From positions 1 to 61,652 of the forward strand of contig URDQ01000002.1 in assembly GCA_900546675.1 (NCBI GenBank): 61,652 nucleotides of DNA, in the 5' to 3' direction. The notes under the pieces were generated by a model, which was not told the DNA's origin, did no database searches, and was given only the letters and a program-made list of their open reading frames with translations. This DNA is from an uncultured Porphyromonas sp. (GTDB lineage Bacteria > Bacteroidota > Bacteroidia > Bacteroidales > Porphyromonadaceae). Position 1 is the stretch's first letter. Each line of letters begins with the position of its first letter. Shown piece after piece: positions 41,575-51,073 of this stretch. Both the position numbers and the translations under genes were made by a program.

Positions 41575-43989
41575 TTAATGGACGATAATGCTGACGAGTG
41601 GGTAGGGACGCTTGCGGTCGGGGTGGTGTAGCTCCACGAAGAGGATCGCTCTCGTGGTAGGTGTCGCAGGCAAGAACTCTGCGAGGCTCTGCCGCTCTAC
41701 GATGGCTCGGCAGAGGGTCTCGGTACTAGCGTGGTCATACTGCGCCAGCCGATAGCCCGCCACTGCGTACAGCGTGGCGGTGCAGCGGGTCTCACCATCT
41801 GAGATCTCTTGGAGGACCAGTCGGGCGAGTTGCGGTAGCGATAGGAGCGTGCGTCGCTTAGGTAGATCGAGACTTTCGTCAGAAATGGTGGTGCGCCCGT
41901 AGACACTGTTTTGCCGTCCTGGCGTACCGTAGTTAGCCCACGCCTCAGCAGCCGTCCAGTTGCTCAAGTCTTGCGACTGCTTGTCAGGGATGATGCGCTC
42001 CTGAGCTACGCCTTGGACCTTTTGCAGAGCCTTGGGAAAGGTCTTGATATCGTAGTAAACCTCCTCGACGATACTGTCATTTGCCAAGAGGACGAGCCGT
42101 ATAGCGCACTCGCTATCAGGGAGTTGAGGCATATCGGGGAAGAGGAGCAAGCTGTCGGGCTTGGCATAGTACAAACGCTCGAGCGGATGCGTGCTGGGAG
42201 TGAGTGCCAGGTAGCCTCGTGGAGGGATGCCACCCGTGGGGTGGGGTGGGAGCGGATAGACCTTGGAGGGGTGACCCGAGCGTGCGATGACCAGTCCGAA
42301 GTGGTCCGTATTGACCGTGGTGTCGTTGGGGTTGTAGAGCTCGATGTACTCGGAGCCGTCGACCGTAGGACGAGCCATAATCTCGGTGATGTAGAGCGGT
42401 AGGGGAGCTTCGCGGTGGGTCGTGTCACTAGGCGAATCGCCTGCGGGTTGTATGCTATTGCGCTGCCCTGGGGTAGCGAAGTGCGCCTGCGGGGAGGCTG
42501 CACCCCAATACTCGTGGCTCTTGTCGCCCGAGGGGGAGAAGTATCGCTCGAGGGCTACGCCTCGCTGGTTTCGCCGCTGACCAAGGAGGGCAGGATCGTA
42601 GCGAAAGGTCTCCACAACCGTTGAGTCGGCATGGCGGAGCAGCTCGATGGTAAAGCCCTTGTTGGCAAGCTGTGGCAGCGTCTCGCTCTGAGTGAGACTA
42701 TCACGAGGCGCTTCATAGAAAGCGGTGATCCCCTCTACCGAAGTGGTAAAGGCGTGGTACCCTCCCGCAGGGATCAGGCAGGGACGACTGCTCAGCGGGT
42801 ACCAGGTGGACACCTTGCCCTGTCGCCACACACCGACCGAGTAACCACAGGCATCGAGCGTTTGACCCGTGGGGTTGTGCAGCTCGATATACTCAGAGGC
42901 ACCCGAGAGCGGATTGCCCATAAACTCGCTGAAGGTGAGCGCCAAGCTGTCTGGACGAGGTTGTGGCTGGTCATACTCGATGGCTATCCTGTAGATCGCA
43001 TTCTCGACCCGAGAGGCACTGGAAGTCCGTACCCCACGAAAGGAGAGTGCATACTCTCCCGCAGGGATTGCTGCTTCACTCCTTATATAGATGCTCTTGC
43101 CCTCGGTAGAGGTGGCGAGCTTGCCCCACGAGGGAGCCACTGCGATGGTTGCCTCCGAGAGGTCGGCCGGCTCAGCGCAGAGCATCTCGACCGTGTGCGG
43201 ATCTCTCTGACGAAACTCTTTGTAAAACTGGCTCGCTGGTATCACGTTGCGCTCACGAGTCAACTCCTCAGGAGAGACTAGTGCGGGGTAAACGTCGAGG
43301 AACTCTAGCGAACTGAGCTTCGCACGAGTCTTGCTGTACTCGCAAGCGAAGAGGCACGAAAACTGCTTGTACTTGCTAGGTGCCGAGGGTGTATCGCCTG
43401 CACTTCCCACATACTTGTAGAGATCACTCGCTTGGTGTCGCACCCACATCGACCAGCGCGCCTCAGCTGTTGGATCATACTGAATGACAAAGTCAACGAC
43501 TCCGCCATTTTGGCGCATTGCGTCAAAGTAGTTGTAGGCTAAGAGTTCGTTGGTCGAGATAATCTTCACCCGACCATTGCTTTCTAGCGAAAGGTTACAC
43601 TCAGAGAGGCGCAAGTATTGATTGTCCTTCATACTGAGCACCACATAGTTGAAGGTGCCGTCGCCGGTGGCTTCGTAGCAGTAGAGGAGGAGCTTAACGT
43701 TGTTGCCCTTGGTCGGGGTGTAGTCTAACTGTACCTTGCTATGCCAGGTCATCTGCTTGCTGAGGGGAACGCTCGCCTTGATGTAGGCGTAGTTGGTCGT
43801 GCTACTAGGCTTGCTGTCGTTGAGCTGTAGCCCTCTGATGGGATCGCAGCGAAACTTGTCGAGCGTTCCCTGCCATACGGAGGATGCAAGCGAGACACTA
43901 TCGGCAAAGTGCGCCTGCCACTGTCCCACGACGGGCCAACTGCAGAGCAATCCTAAGATGAGAGCGAACCAAGTGTAGCGAAAGCGCAT
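41575..43989 (-). CDS. Secreted protein with two lamin-tail domains
   Basis: A signal peptide covers residues 1-22 (WPVVGQ). The N-terminal 250 residues look like a concanavalin-type beta-sandwich. Two lamin-tail domains (LTD) follow: about 350-500 with FSEFMGNPLSGASEYIELHNP, and about 545-690 with ITEIMARPTVDGSEYIELYNP. Each ends in a NYGTPGRQNS-like motif. The last 80 residues might be a divergent sorting domain (ATLYAVAGYRLAQY) but this is not clear. LTD proteins of Bacteroidota are typically surface or secreted proteins, sometimes with nuclease or phosphatase partners. No enzyme domain is seen here. It is followed on its strand by copy D of the palindromic element. Confidence 0.82.
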   Translation of the reverse strand: MRFRYTWFALILGLLCSWPVVGQWQAHFADSVSLASSVWQGTLDKFRCDPIRGLQLNDSKPSSTTNYAYIKASVPLSKQMTWHSKVQLDYTPTKGNNVKLLLYCYEATGDGTFNYVVLSMKDNQYLRLSECNLSLESNGRVKIISTNELLAYNYFDAMRQNGGVVDFVIQYDPTAEARWSMWVRHQASDLYKYVGSAGDTPSAPSKYKQFSCLFACEYSKTRAKLSSLEFLDVYPALVSPEELTRERNVIPASQFYKEFRQRDPHTVEMLCAEPADLSEATIAVAPSWGKLATSTEGKSIYIRSEAAIPAGEYALSFRGVRTSSASRVENAIYRIAIEYDQPQPRPDSLALTFSEFMGNPLSGASEYIELHNPTGQTLDACGYSVGVWRQGKVSTWYPLSSRPCLIPAGGYHAFTTSVEGITAFYEAPRDSLTQSETLPQLANKGFTIELLRHADSTVVETFRYDPALLGQRRNQRGVALERYFSPSGDKSHEYWGAASPQAHFATPGQRNSIQPAGDSPSDTTHREAPLPLYITEIMARPTVDGSEYIELYNPNDTTVNTDHFGLVIARSGHPSKVYPLPPHPTGGIPPRGYLALTPSTHPLERLYYAKPDSLLLFPDMPQLPDSECAIRLVLLANDSIVEEVYYDIKTFPKALQKVQGVAQERIIPDKQSQDLSNWTAAEAWANYGTPGRQNSVYGRTTISDESLDLPKRRTLLSLPQLARLVLQEISDGETRCTATLYAVAGYRLAQYDHASTETLCRAIVERQSLAEFLPATPTTRAILFVELHHPDRKRPYPLVSIIVH

Positions 43990-44005
43990 AGCTTCTCTCT
44001 TTTAG

Positions 44006-46120
44006 CTAGTTAGCTGGTGTAATGCCATCACGCTTGAGCATTGCTGTGAGCGTAGGTTTGCGCCCTCTGAAGCGTACATAGAGCTCCATCGGGTCTAGCT
44101 CGTCACCCCGTTCCAAGATCTGATGACGGAAGTCGGTAGCGACTGTCGGAGAGAAGATACCCTCCTCGCTAAATCGCTCGAAAGCGTCCGTGGCGAGCAT
44201 CTCGCTCCACTTGTATCCGTAGTAACCGGCGGCATAGCCTCCAGCGAAGATGTGACTGAAGGCTGTGGCGACGATATGCTTCGGGTGCTGCGGGTCACGC
44301 TCCCTGTCGCGCAGGGTGGTGCCTCGGAGGGTTTCCCGCTCGTAGGTGTAGAGGTCGTCGGGCAGGCTTTCGCCCTCGGCCAAGGTGTGGTAAGCCATAT
44401 CCAGCTTGCCAAAGATCACCTGTCTGATGGTGCTGTAACCGACGGGGTACTGGGTCGCTTGGATCGCTTTGTTGAGGAGCTTTGCGGGGAGCGGTTCGCC
44501 CGTCTGGTAGTGCTTAGAGAGCAACTCGGTGACCACCTCGGGCTGGAGGAGATAGTTTTCCATAAACTGGCTCGGCAGCTCCACAAAGTCACGCTCCACA
44601 TTGGTCCCCGACATAGAGCTGTAGCGCGTCTGCGTGAGCAAGCCGTGGAGCGAGTGCCCGAACTCGTGAAGGAGCGTGTGCACCTCCGAGAGGGTGAGCA
44701 TAGCCTCCTTGCCAGCTGTCGGCGGGGTGAAGTTCATCACGAGGAGGATATGCGGGCGCTGGGCGGGCGTCCACTCCCGTAGGCTGTTCATCCAGGCACC
44801 GCTGCGCTTGCCCTTGCGGGGGAAGAAGTCGAGGTAGAGCAGTCCGAGATGCGACCCGTCACGGTCTAGCACTTGGTAGGGACGCACATCGGGGTGGTAG
44901 ACGGAGACCTCCTCAGCGGGTGCGAAGGTGATGCCGTAGAGCCGTGTGGCAATGGCAAAGACGCCCGAGATGACCTGCGAGAGCGGGAAGTAGGGACGTA
45001 GCTCCTCCTCCTTGACCCCAAAGGTTTGCTCGCTGTGCCGCTCCATATAATAGGAGAGGTCCCACGACTCTAGCTCGAAGCCCGCCTCACGATCTAGCTC
45101 GTCTAGTTCATCGAGTGCGGTCTGTCGGTAATACTTCGTCAGGTCATTGAGGAGCTGATCTACCTGCTCGGGAGTGTTGCACATACGATGCTTGAGGCGG
45201 TAGGTCGCATAGTTGGGATGTCCGAGTAGTCGTGCCAGCTCGCCACGGAGTGTAGCTATCTGGCGAACAATCTGCCGATTGTTTTGCTCGTTGTCACGAT
45301 TGCCCACGCTGCCCCGACCTAAGTACATTTTGTAGCGTAGCTCTCTGTCGGCACAATGCTTCATAATGGCACCCACATGCGGAGCCGACAGGTCAAAGAG
45401 ATAGCCCTCGCCATGCGCCTCAGAGGCGGTGCGTGCCTTCTCCTGAGCATCGTCTAGGATCTGCTGAGGCAAGCCACGTAGCCGGTCGCTTTCGTCAGCA
45501 GGCACGAAGAGCGTCCAGGACTCCTCGTCGCAAAGTTTGTTTTGCGCAAAGCGTGTGGTCAACTGACTGAGCTGCTCATTGATCTCTCTAAAACGCTCCC
45601 GCTCGGCACCAACGAGCAGAGCACCATTGTCTGCAAAGCCCTCGTAGCTCTCGGTCAGGAGGCGCAGGTCTATCTCGTCTAGGTTCAGCTCCTCGCGCTG
45701 CTCATAGACGGAGCGAATGCGGGCGAAGAGGGTTTCGTTGAGCAGTGTATCAGTCGATAGCTTGCTGAGCCAGTCCGAGAAAGTCTCCGAGAGCTGCATC
45801 ATCTCGGGGCAAGAGTAGGCGGAGAGCAAATTGTAAAAGGCTGCTGTGACCGCCTCCAGAGCCTCTCCACTCTCCTCGAAGCGGCGAATCGTATTGTCAA
45901 AGGTGGCTGGCTCATGCTGTGCTGTGATCGCATCGATCTCCGCACGATGCAGTGTGATCGCCTCCTGCATGGCCGTGCGGAAGGTCTCCATCGTCTGCTC
46001 TATGGCGGTGGCGGAGGAAAGGTCGAAGAACTGATCAAAGGGGAAGCTCCCATACGGTGTCTCGGGAGCGGTAAAGAGTTTGCTTAGCAGTGCTGTCGCC
46101 TGAGGCGTGTTTGCGGTCAT
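44006..46120 (-). CDS. dcp: M3 family metallopeptidase (Dcp-like)
   Basis: This is a zinc peptidase of the M3 family (peptidyl-dipeptidase Dcp or oligopeptidase A type). The 704 residues contain HEFGH at 485-489 with the third zinc ligand Glu514 in DFVELPSQ. The conserved SGTNVERDFVELPSQFMENY and YAAGYYGYKWSEMLATDAF segments are also seen. There is no signal peptide, so it should be cytoplasmic and finish breakdown of imported peptides. It lies 16 bases before the lamin-tail gene, suggesting one transcript. Confidence 0.93.
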   Translation of the reverse strand: MTANTPQATALLSKLFTAPETPYGSFPFDQFFDLSSATAIEQTMETFRTAMQEAITLHRAEIDAITAQHEPATFDNTIRRFEESGEALEAVTAAFYNLLSAYSCPEMMQLSETFSDWLSKLSTDTLLNETLFARIRSVYEQREELNLDEIDLRLLTESYEGFADNGALLVGAERERFREINEQLSQLTTRFAQNKLCDEESWTLFVPADESDRLRGLPQQILDDAQEKARTASEAHGEGYLFDLSAPHVGAIMKHCADRELRYKMYLGRGSVGNRDNEQNNRQIVRQIATLRGELARLLGHPNYATYRLKHRMCNTPEQVDQLLNDLTKYYRQTALDELDELDREAGFELESWDLSYYMERHSEQTFGVKEEELRPYFPLSQVISGVFAIATRLYGITFAPAEEVSVYHPDVRPYQVLDRDGSHLGLLYLDFFPRKGKRSGAWMNSLREWTPAQRPHILLVMNFTPPTAGKEAMLTLSEVHTLLHEFGHSLHGLLTQTRYSSMSGTNVERDFVELPSQFMENYLLQPEVVTELLSKHYQTGEPLPAKLLNKAIQATQYPVGYSTIRQVIFGKLDMAYHTLAEGESLPDDLYTYERETLRGTTLRDRERDPQHPKHIVATAFSHIFAGGYAAGYYGYKWSEMLATDAFERFSEEGIFSPTVATDFRHQILERGDELDPMELYVRFRGRKPTLTAMLKRDGITPAN

Positions 46121-46157
46121 ATATATAAGGAGTCGGGTAGGGTTGGATTGGTTCGGT

Positions 46158-47414
46158 TTATTTAGCCAGCTGATCCTCCAGCTGAGCTATCTTCTTGTTT
46201 TGGTTTTCGATGGTCTGCAGGAGCGCGCTGAGCTCTTCATTACCCATAGAGGTGGGGTACTCGGCAGAGACACGGAGGAGAAAGTCGCTCAGGACGTTCA
46301 TATAGTTGGTAAAAGCAGCGTAAGGCGTCTCATAGGGAGAGAAAGCTCCTGGTCCGCCCAACTTAGTGGTCATATAGAAGAGGTGATCGGAGCCTTGCAA
46401 GTTGATCCAGTCCTCCAGGAGTCGCTGGTCTCGTGAGAGACGTATGCGCTCGCCCCACTCCTCGAGCTTCTGTATGACAGATTGCTGCAGCTCATTGCCT
46501 GTCCATAGCGAGGTGTCTCGCTCTTCGCCCATACGGCTCACTGGATAGGTCGCCTGTATCGTGTCTTGCGGGGTGCAGTGCGTGGCAATCTCTTGAGGCG
46601 TGGTAAAGGTGAAGCCTCGCTTAGAACCCTGCTCGGGAAGAGCTCGGAAGAACTCAAAGATGCCAGTCTCACGGCTCCATACCGATCCGAGCGTCTCCAG
46701 TGGTAGAGAGACCAAAGCATAGTCGCCCTGCTCAGCCTCCAGTGTCGCAAAGAACCGCTCCGTCGTGTAGGGGTAGAGCGGACTGTCGTACCGTGCGAAG
46801 TCGTGAGCGATCGCATCGGAGAGCGCAGCGTGACGCATCAGGAGCGCTACGCCATCGGTCGTAGCGTTGTACAGGTAGTTAGGACTCTTCCACGCTAAGA
46901 GGTGCTTGGCGCCCTCGGTGATGATCGCTTTGTACCCTTGGCGATGTGCTATCTGTGCGATGCGGTCGCTGTAGATCAGCTCTGGATTGGAGAGCGTCAC
47001 GGGAGCGACACCTAGGAGCGAACTGATACGGGTGCGGTACATACGCAGTTGGTTCGCATACTCCTCCTCATCGTACAGCCCGCAGAGTCCGTGTGAGATC
47101 GGCTCGCCGAGTATCTCGATGCGTCTGCTTTGGACTAGTCGCTTGAGCAGCTGGATCATGTCCGGCGTGTGCAGCTCCATCTGCGTCAGTACCGAGCCTG
47201 AGAGCGTGAGAGCAACTCTAAAGTCGGGATGCGCTTCGATCAATTGCTCGATCAGTTCGAGTGCTGGTCTATAGGAGCGGTCTACCACTTGACGCAGTAT
47301 CTCTTCATTGGCAAAGTCATCGTAATAGTAGTGGTCGCTACCGATATTGAAGAATGGGTAGTTCTTGAGCCTAAACGGTTGGTGTAGGTAGAAGTGAAGT
47401 ATAATCTGTATCAT
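46158..47414 (-). CDS. GH57 family protein with altered catalytic motif
   Basis: The 418 residues form a GH57-type fold: HQPFRL near residue 11 (motif 1), GEPISHGLCGL (motif 2) and SNPELIY with the likely nucleophile Glu145 (motif 3). In motif 4, where the family has the general-acid Asp two residues before Glu-x-x-Gly, the sequence is LPLETLG with Pro238 in place of Asp. The usual following Glu-His is Ser-Val. The frame is intact around it. The enzyme may thus be inactive or altered. It lies 33 bases after the GT4 gene in the glycogen cluster. A role in alpha-glucan metabolism is inferred from context. Confidence 0.85.
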   Translation of the reverse strand: MIQIILHFYLHQPFRLKNYPFFNIGSDHYYYDDFANEEILRQVVDRSYRPALELIEQLIEAHPDFRVALTLSGSVLTQMELHTPDMIQLLKRLVQSRRIEILGEPISHGLCGLYDEEEYANQLRMYRTRISSLLGVAPVTLSNPELIYSDRIAQIAHRQGYKAIITEGAKHLLAWKSPNYLYNATTDGVALLMRHAALSDAIAHDFARYDSPLYPYTTERFFATLEAEQGDYALVSLPLETLGSVWSRETGIFEFFRALPEQGSKRGFTFTTPQEIATHCTPQDTIQATYPVSRMGEERDTSLWTGNELQQSVIQKLEEWGERIRLSRDQRLLEDWINLQGSDHLFYMTTKLGGPGAFSPYETPYAAFTNYMNVLSDFLLRVSAEYPTSMGNEELSALLQTIENQNKKIAQLEDQLAK

Positions 47415-47447
47415 AGGAAGGTGGAGAAGTCGTTTGTCAAAGGGGGG

Positions 47448-48704
47448 TTATACAAGTCGGTCATAGATAGCTCTGAGGCGCAGTCCAGCTTTGCTCCAGA
47501 CGATGTTGTTGACCTCCTCGAGTCCCTTCTGCTTGAGATGCTCGTGGAGCGTCGGATAGGAGACGAGGGCGTGCATAGCGTCGGCCATAGCGTCTACGTC
47601 CCAGTAGTCGGTCTTGATTGCGTAGCGCAGGATCTCGGCACAGCCACTCTGCTTGGATATAATACTCGGCACTCCACACTGCATAGCCTCTAGCGGCGAG
47701 ATGCCAAAAGGCTCCGACACCGAGGGCATCACGTAGACATCGCTCGAGCGAAGCATCTCATACACCTGCTGCCCTCGTAGAAAGCCCGTGAAGTGAAAGC
47801 GGTCGGCTATACGTTTGCGAGCCACGAGGTCGATCATCTTGTCCATCATATCGCCATTGCCCGCCATCACAAAGCGGATACCGTCGGTATGCTGTAACAC
47901 TTTGTGAGCAGCCTCGACGAAGTACTCAGGTCCCTTTTGCATCGTGATACGCCCCAGGAAGGTAATCACTTTGTCGCCTGTATGCTGCTTATTGGGCAGG
48001 GCTAATAGCTCAGGACTAAGCGGCTCGACAGCGTTGTGAACGGTAAAGACCTTGTCGGGGCTTTGACCATACTTGTCGATGACAGTTCGTCGGGTCAGGT
48101 TGCTCACACAGACGATAGCGTCTGCGTAGTCCATCCCTTGCCGCTCGATCGCATAGACCTGCGGATTGACATTGCCACGACTGCGGTCGAAGTCGGTCGC
48201 ATGCACATGGATCACCAGCGGCTTTCCTGTCACCATCTTCGTATGAATCCCCGCAGGGTAGGTGAGCCAGTCGTGCGAGTGAATGATATCGCACGGCACT
48301 GTCCGCGCTATGACGCCTGCCACGATCGAGTAGTTGTTGATCTCCTCCAGCAGATTGTCGGGGTAAGCTCCGCTAAACTCCAGACAGCCCAAGTCGTTGG
48401 GGCAGCGATAGCGAAAGTCATCGTAGATATGCTCTCTAGCAGCCTGGTAGTAGTTCACCTCCGCCTCATTGTGTAGCCGTGAGCGGAGGTATTCGGCACT
48501 ATGGTTATGGTAAACGATCGGCGTGCGGTCGGCGCCAACCAGCGTAATGTGCGAAGTATCCTCATCGCCATACAGTTTAGGCACGACAAAGGTTATATCC
48601 ATATCGCTCTGCTCGGCCATACCATTGGTCAAGCCGTAGCTAGCCGTGCCTAGCCCGCCTGAAATGTGTGGGGGAAACTCCCACCCGTACATCAATACTC
48701 TCAT
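47448..48704 (-). CDS. Glycosyltransferase family 4 (glycogen cluster)
   Basis: This is a GT-B fold glycosyltransferase of 418 residues. The N-terminal domain has MYGWEFPPHISGGLGTASYGL and IIHSHDWLTYPAGI. The C-terminal donor domain has GRITMQKGPEYFVEAA and the acidic EPFGISPLEAMQCG motif. In Bacteroidota this gene sits between a debranching enzyme and GH57 gene and is presumed to elongate alpha-glucan from a nucleotide-glucose, although the donor cannot be read from the sequence. Its start overlaps the stop of the debranching-enzyme gene by 4 bases. Confidence 0.88.
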   Translation of the reverse strand: MRVLMYGWEFPPHISGGLGTASYGLTNGMAEQSDMDITFVVPKLYGDEDTSHITLVGADRTPIVYHNHSAEYLRSRLHNEAEVNYYQAAREHIYDDFRYRCPNDLGCLEFSGAYPDNLLEEINNYSIVAGVIARTVPCDIIHSHDWLTYPAGIHTKMVTGKPLVIHVHATDFDRSRGNVNPQVYAIERQGMDYADAIVCVSNLTRRTVIDKYGQSPDKVFTVHNAVEPLSPELLALPNKQHTGDKVITFLGRITMQKGPEYFVEAAHKVLQHTDGIRFVMAGNGDMMDKMIDLVARKRIADRFHFTGFLRGQQVYEMLRSSDVYVMPSVSEPFGISPLEAMQCGVPSIISKQSGCAEILRYAIKTDYWDVDAMADAMHALVSYPTLHEHLKQKGLEEVNNIVWSKAGLRLRAIYDRLV

Positions 48705-50707
48705 CTTGTAGGACGCTCTTCGTTGCTGGTTGTATAGTATAGGTAGTTAGCCAAAGGGGTCTCCTCACTGTTGTACCGCTCGAGGGTCACCAAGGCGCGC
48801 AAGACCTCCGCACAGCTCATCGCAAAGGAGATGCCGCCGTGACTGTCGTAGGGTGGGTTGCCATCGTACAGCTCGCTCAGTGTCGAGATACCGTGATGCT
48901 GTAGCTCATCCTGTATATCCCCGAGCAGGCGCGCTAGGTGAGTCACACCGCTACGACCATATATCTTGAGGTAGGCATCCGTGTAGGCACCTAGTAGCCA
49001 CGGCCAAGCGGAGCCGTTGTAGTAAGCATGCTCCCGCTGCTCTTGAAGTCCGCTGCACTGCTCCACATAGCCCTCACTGCGGGGGCTCAGCGAGCGAATC
49101 CCCTTTGGCGTGAGTAGCTCAGAGGTCACAATCTCTAGTACTTGTCGCTGCTCGGCACGACTCAGCGGACAGAACGGCAGCGAGATAGCTATCAGCATAT
49201 CGGGACGGACAGCCCGCTCCCGATAGCCCTCCTTGGTCACGTAGTCATATAGGTAGCCATAGGGATTGACAAAGGTCTGTTCGAAAGCAGGTCCCAAGCG
49301 CTCGATCACGTTCGCCAGCTCCTCGGGAAAGCTCTCTGCGCCACGAGCCTCACGGTAGAAGCAGAGCGCATTGTACCACAAGCCGTTCACCTCCACCAGA
49401 TAGCCCCGTCGTGGCACGACCGCTTGCCCCGCTATCGTTGAGTCCATCCAGGTGACTGGAGGCGTGCCACTGCCCTCGGCATAGAGCAGTCCATTAGGCT
49501 TGATGCGCAGTATCGGGTGGCGGTCGCTCAGGTAGTAGTCGATGATACGCTCTACTACGTCTAGATAGTAAGAGCGGTGGCTATCGTTCGGATACTCCGC
49601 AAGGAAGAGCTGTATGGCACGTATCGCCCAAAGCCCCACGTCGGGGTCGCGCACCCCCTCCATATCTAGCGGAAGTGCTATCTGCTTGATGAAGCTGATG
49701 CTACTTCGTATGAAGGTACTCATCACATTGTGAAAGCGCTCTGGGTGATCGCTGTAGATCGAACAACCAGGCAAAGCAACCATTTCGTCTCTCGCTCGCA
49801 CGCCATACCAAGGGAAGCCCGCTAAGATATAGTGTCGATTGGAGACCGGCTTATAGTAAAACTGGCTACAAGCGTTGCGCAGACAGCTCTGCAGATCCAC
49901 CCGCGCCTTGCGGTGCGCCACCTCTGAGTCAAAGAGCGCTGGCAGTGTGCTCACATCTACCTCCTCTAGCTGTGCGGTGAAGTAGACCGACTCACCATTG
50001 CGCAGATCCATCTCGAAGTAGCCTGGCGAATAAAGATCTTCACAGCTTTCGTACCCTCGTATCTGCTCCTTAGGGTAGTGCAGATTCTTGATCCAGTAGC
50101 CCTCATCGACCCAATGCGAGGGGGCATCCACCTGCATATATAAATCGGGGTAACCCTCATAGAGACAGGTACGCACACCTGTCGTGCCGACAGGGTAGAC
50201 GGTCGTTTCGGCAGTCTCGTTCTTATGTGATAGGAGAATCACGTCTCTAAAGGCGACCACAGGGCGCAACCGCAGAGTGGTCTCGCTGTGGCTCTCGAGG
50301 AGCGTATACTTGATAATCACCTGGTTCTTGTAGTGGCAGAAGATCGACTCCCGCTGTAGGACCACCCCGCCCACACGGTATATCGTGCGGGGCATCTTGT
50401 CTATGTTGTACTCTCGTATGTACTTGTGACCATTGGGATAGACCGTGCCATCGCCGTAGAGATGCACCCCAAGGTTAAACTCCGCCCCATGCTGTATCAC
50501 CGTAGCGTCTAGCGAGGAGAGGAGGATATGGTTGTGACGGCTCAGATGAGGCAGTGGCACCACGAGGAGACCGTGATACTTGCGCGTGTTGCACCCCACG
50601 AGGGTCGTACAGTTGAAGGCGCCACCACGATTGGAGCGTATATGCTCCAACTGTAGCGAGCGGTCTAGATTAGAGAGTGTCGTGCGGTCAAACTTGAGAT
50701 AACTCAT
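48701..50707 (-). CDS. Glycogen debranching enzyme (amylo-alpha-1,6-glucosidase)
   Basis: The protein has an N-terminal beta-sandwich domain (residues 1-270, RSNRGGAFNCTTLVGCNTRKYHGLLVVPLP) and a C-terminal (alpha/alpha)6 barrel (GDE_C, about 300-650) with FPWYGVRARDEMVALPG, WMDSTIAG and YYNGSAWPWLLGAYTDAY. The 668 residues are full length. It should remove alpha-1,6 branches of glycogen in the cytoplasm. It is the first gene of the cluster. A weak -7-like CTAAGATA (TATCTTAG on the minus strand) lies at 50819-50826. Confidence 0.92.
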   Translation of the reverse strand: MSYLKFDRTTLSNLDRSLQLEHIRSNRGGAFNCTTLVGCNTRKYHGLLVVPLPHLSRHNHILLSSLDATVIQHGAEFNLGVHLYGDGTVYPNGHKYIREYNIDKMPRTIYRVGGVVLQRESIFCHYKNQVIIKYTLLESHSETTLRLRPVVAFRDVILLSHKNETAETTVYPVGTTGVRTCLYEGYPDLYMQVDAPSHWVDEGYWIKNLHYPKEQIRGYESCEDLYSPGYFEMDLRNGESVYFTAQLEEVDVSTLPALFDSEVAHRKARVDLQSCLRNACSQFYYKPVSNRHYILAGFPWYGVRARDEMVALPGCSIYSDHPERFHNVMSTFIRSSISFIKQIALPLDMEGVRDPDVGLWAIRAIQLFLAEYPNDSHRSYYLDVVERIIDYYLSDRHPILRIKPNGLLYAEGSGTPPVTWMDSTIAGQAVVPRRGYLVEVNGLWYNALCFYREARGAESFPEELANVIERLGPAFEQTFVNPYGYLYDYVTKEGYRERAVRPDMLIAISLPFCPLSRAEQRQVLEIVTSELLTPKGIRSLSPRSEGYVEQCSGLQEQREHAYYNGSAWPWLLGAYTDAYLKIYGRSGVTHLARLLGDIQDELQHHGISTLSELYDGNPPYDSHGGISFAMSCAEVLRALVTLERYNSEETPLANYLYYTTSNEERPTR

Positions 50708-50881
50708 AGATAGTAAATTACTTGGGAGTCATAATGCGAGCGCTCCTCAACGCACGCTAGAGACAAGCGTAGTCTAGCGAGGTGACGAGCGGTCTAGAGG
50801 ATAGTCCTCTCTGCGTTGCTAAGATACGAATTAACCGCTGAACGGAGGTTAACTTCCCGCTAAACGAACAGTTCCCTACCG

Positions 50882-50969
50882 ATGAAACTGGAGTTTCCTA
50901 GGTATGAAACTAGAGTTCCCTCTGTATGAAACTGGAGTTTCACCCGTATGGAACTGGAGTGCCAATAGT
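50882..50969. repeat. Four-unit 22-bp tandem array of palindromes
   Basis: Four units of exactly 22 bp start at 50882, 50904, 50926 and 50948. Each contains a version of the palindrome GAAACTGGAGTTTC (the second is GAAACTAGAGTTCC and the fourth is GGAACTGGAGTGCC). A further GTGCCA/TGGCAC hairpin follows. It lies between the debranching-enzyme gene and the terminator of mutL in a 366-base gap without genes. Confidence 0.85.
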
Positions 50970-51013
50970 GGTTGGCACTGTAGTTTCACCCAAGTGGTAC
51001 TAATAGTTAGCTC

Positions 51014-51045
51014 AAAAAAAAGACTAGGAGGCGAACCACCTAGTC
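51014..51045 (-). terminator. Intrinsic terminator of mutL
   Basis: On the minus strand GACTAGGTGG, the tetraloop TTCG and CCTCCTAGTC form a 10-bp stem with one mismatch, followed by eight Ts. It is a textbook rho-independent terminator and ends the clpP-to-mutL series 28 bases after the mutL stop. Confidence 0.92.
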
Positions 51046-51073
51046 AGAGATATGGAGTAATAGATTGTTAGGA

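Noticed and set aside
42631..43281. 216-codon frame antisense to the lamin-tail gene
   Set aside because: The lamin-tail frame carries two clear domains and a signal peptide; the opposite frame shows none.
44123..44782. 219-codon frame antisense to the M3 peptidase gene
   Set aside because: The peptidase frame contains HEFGH and conserved neighbours; the antisense product is without motif.
50882..50969. Possible CRISPR array
   Set aside because: Units are 22 bp directly abutting with no spacers, and no cas genes are near.
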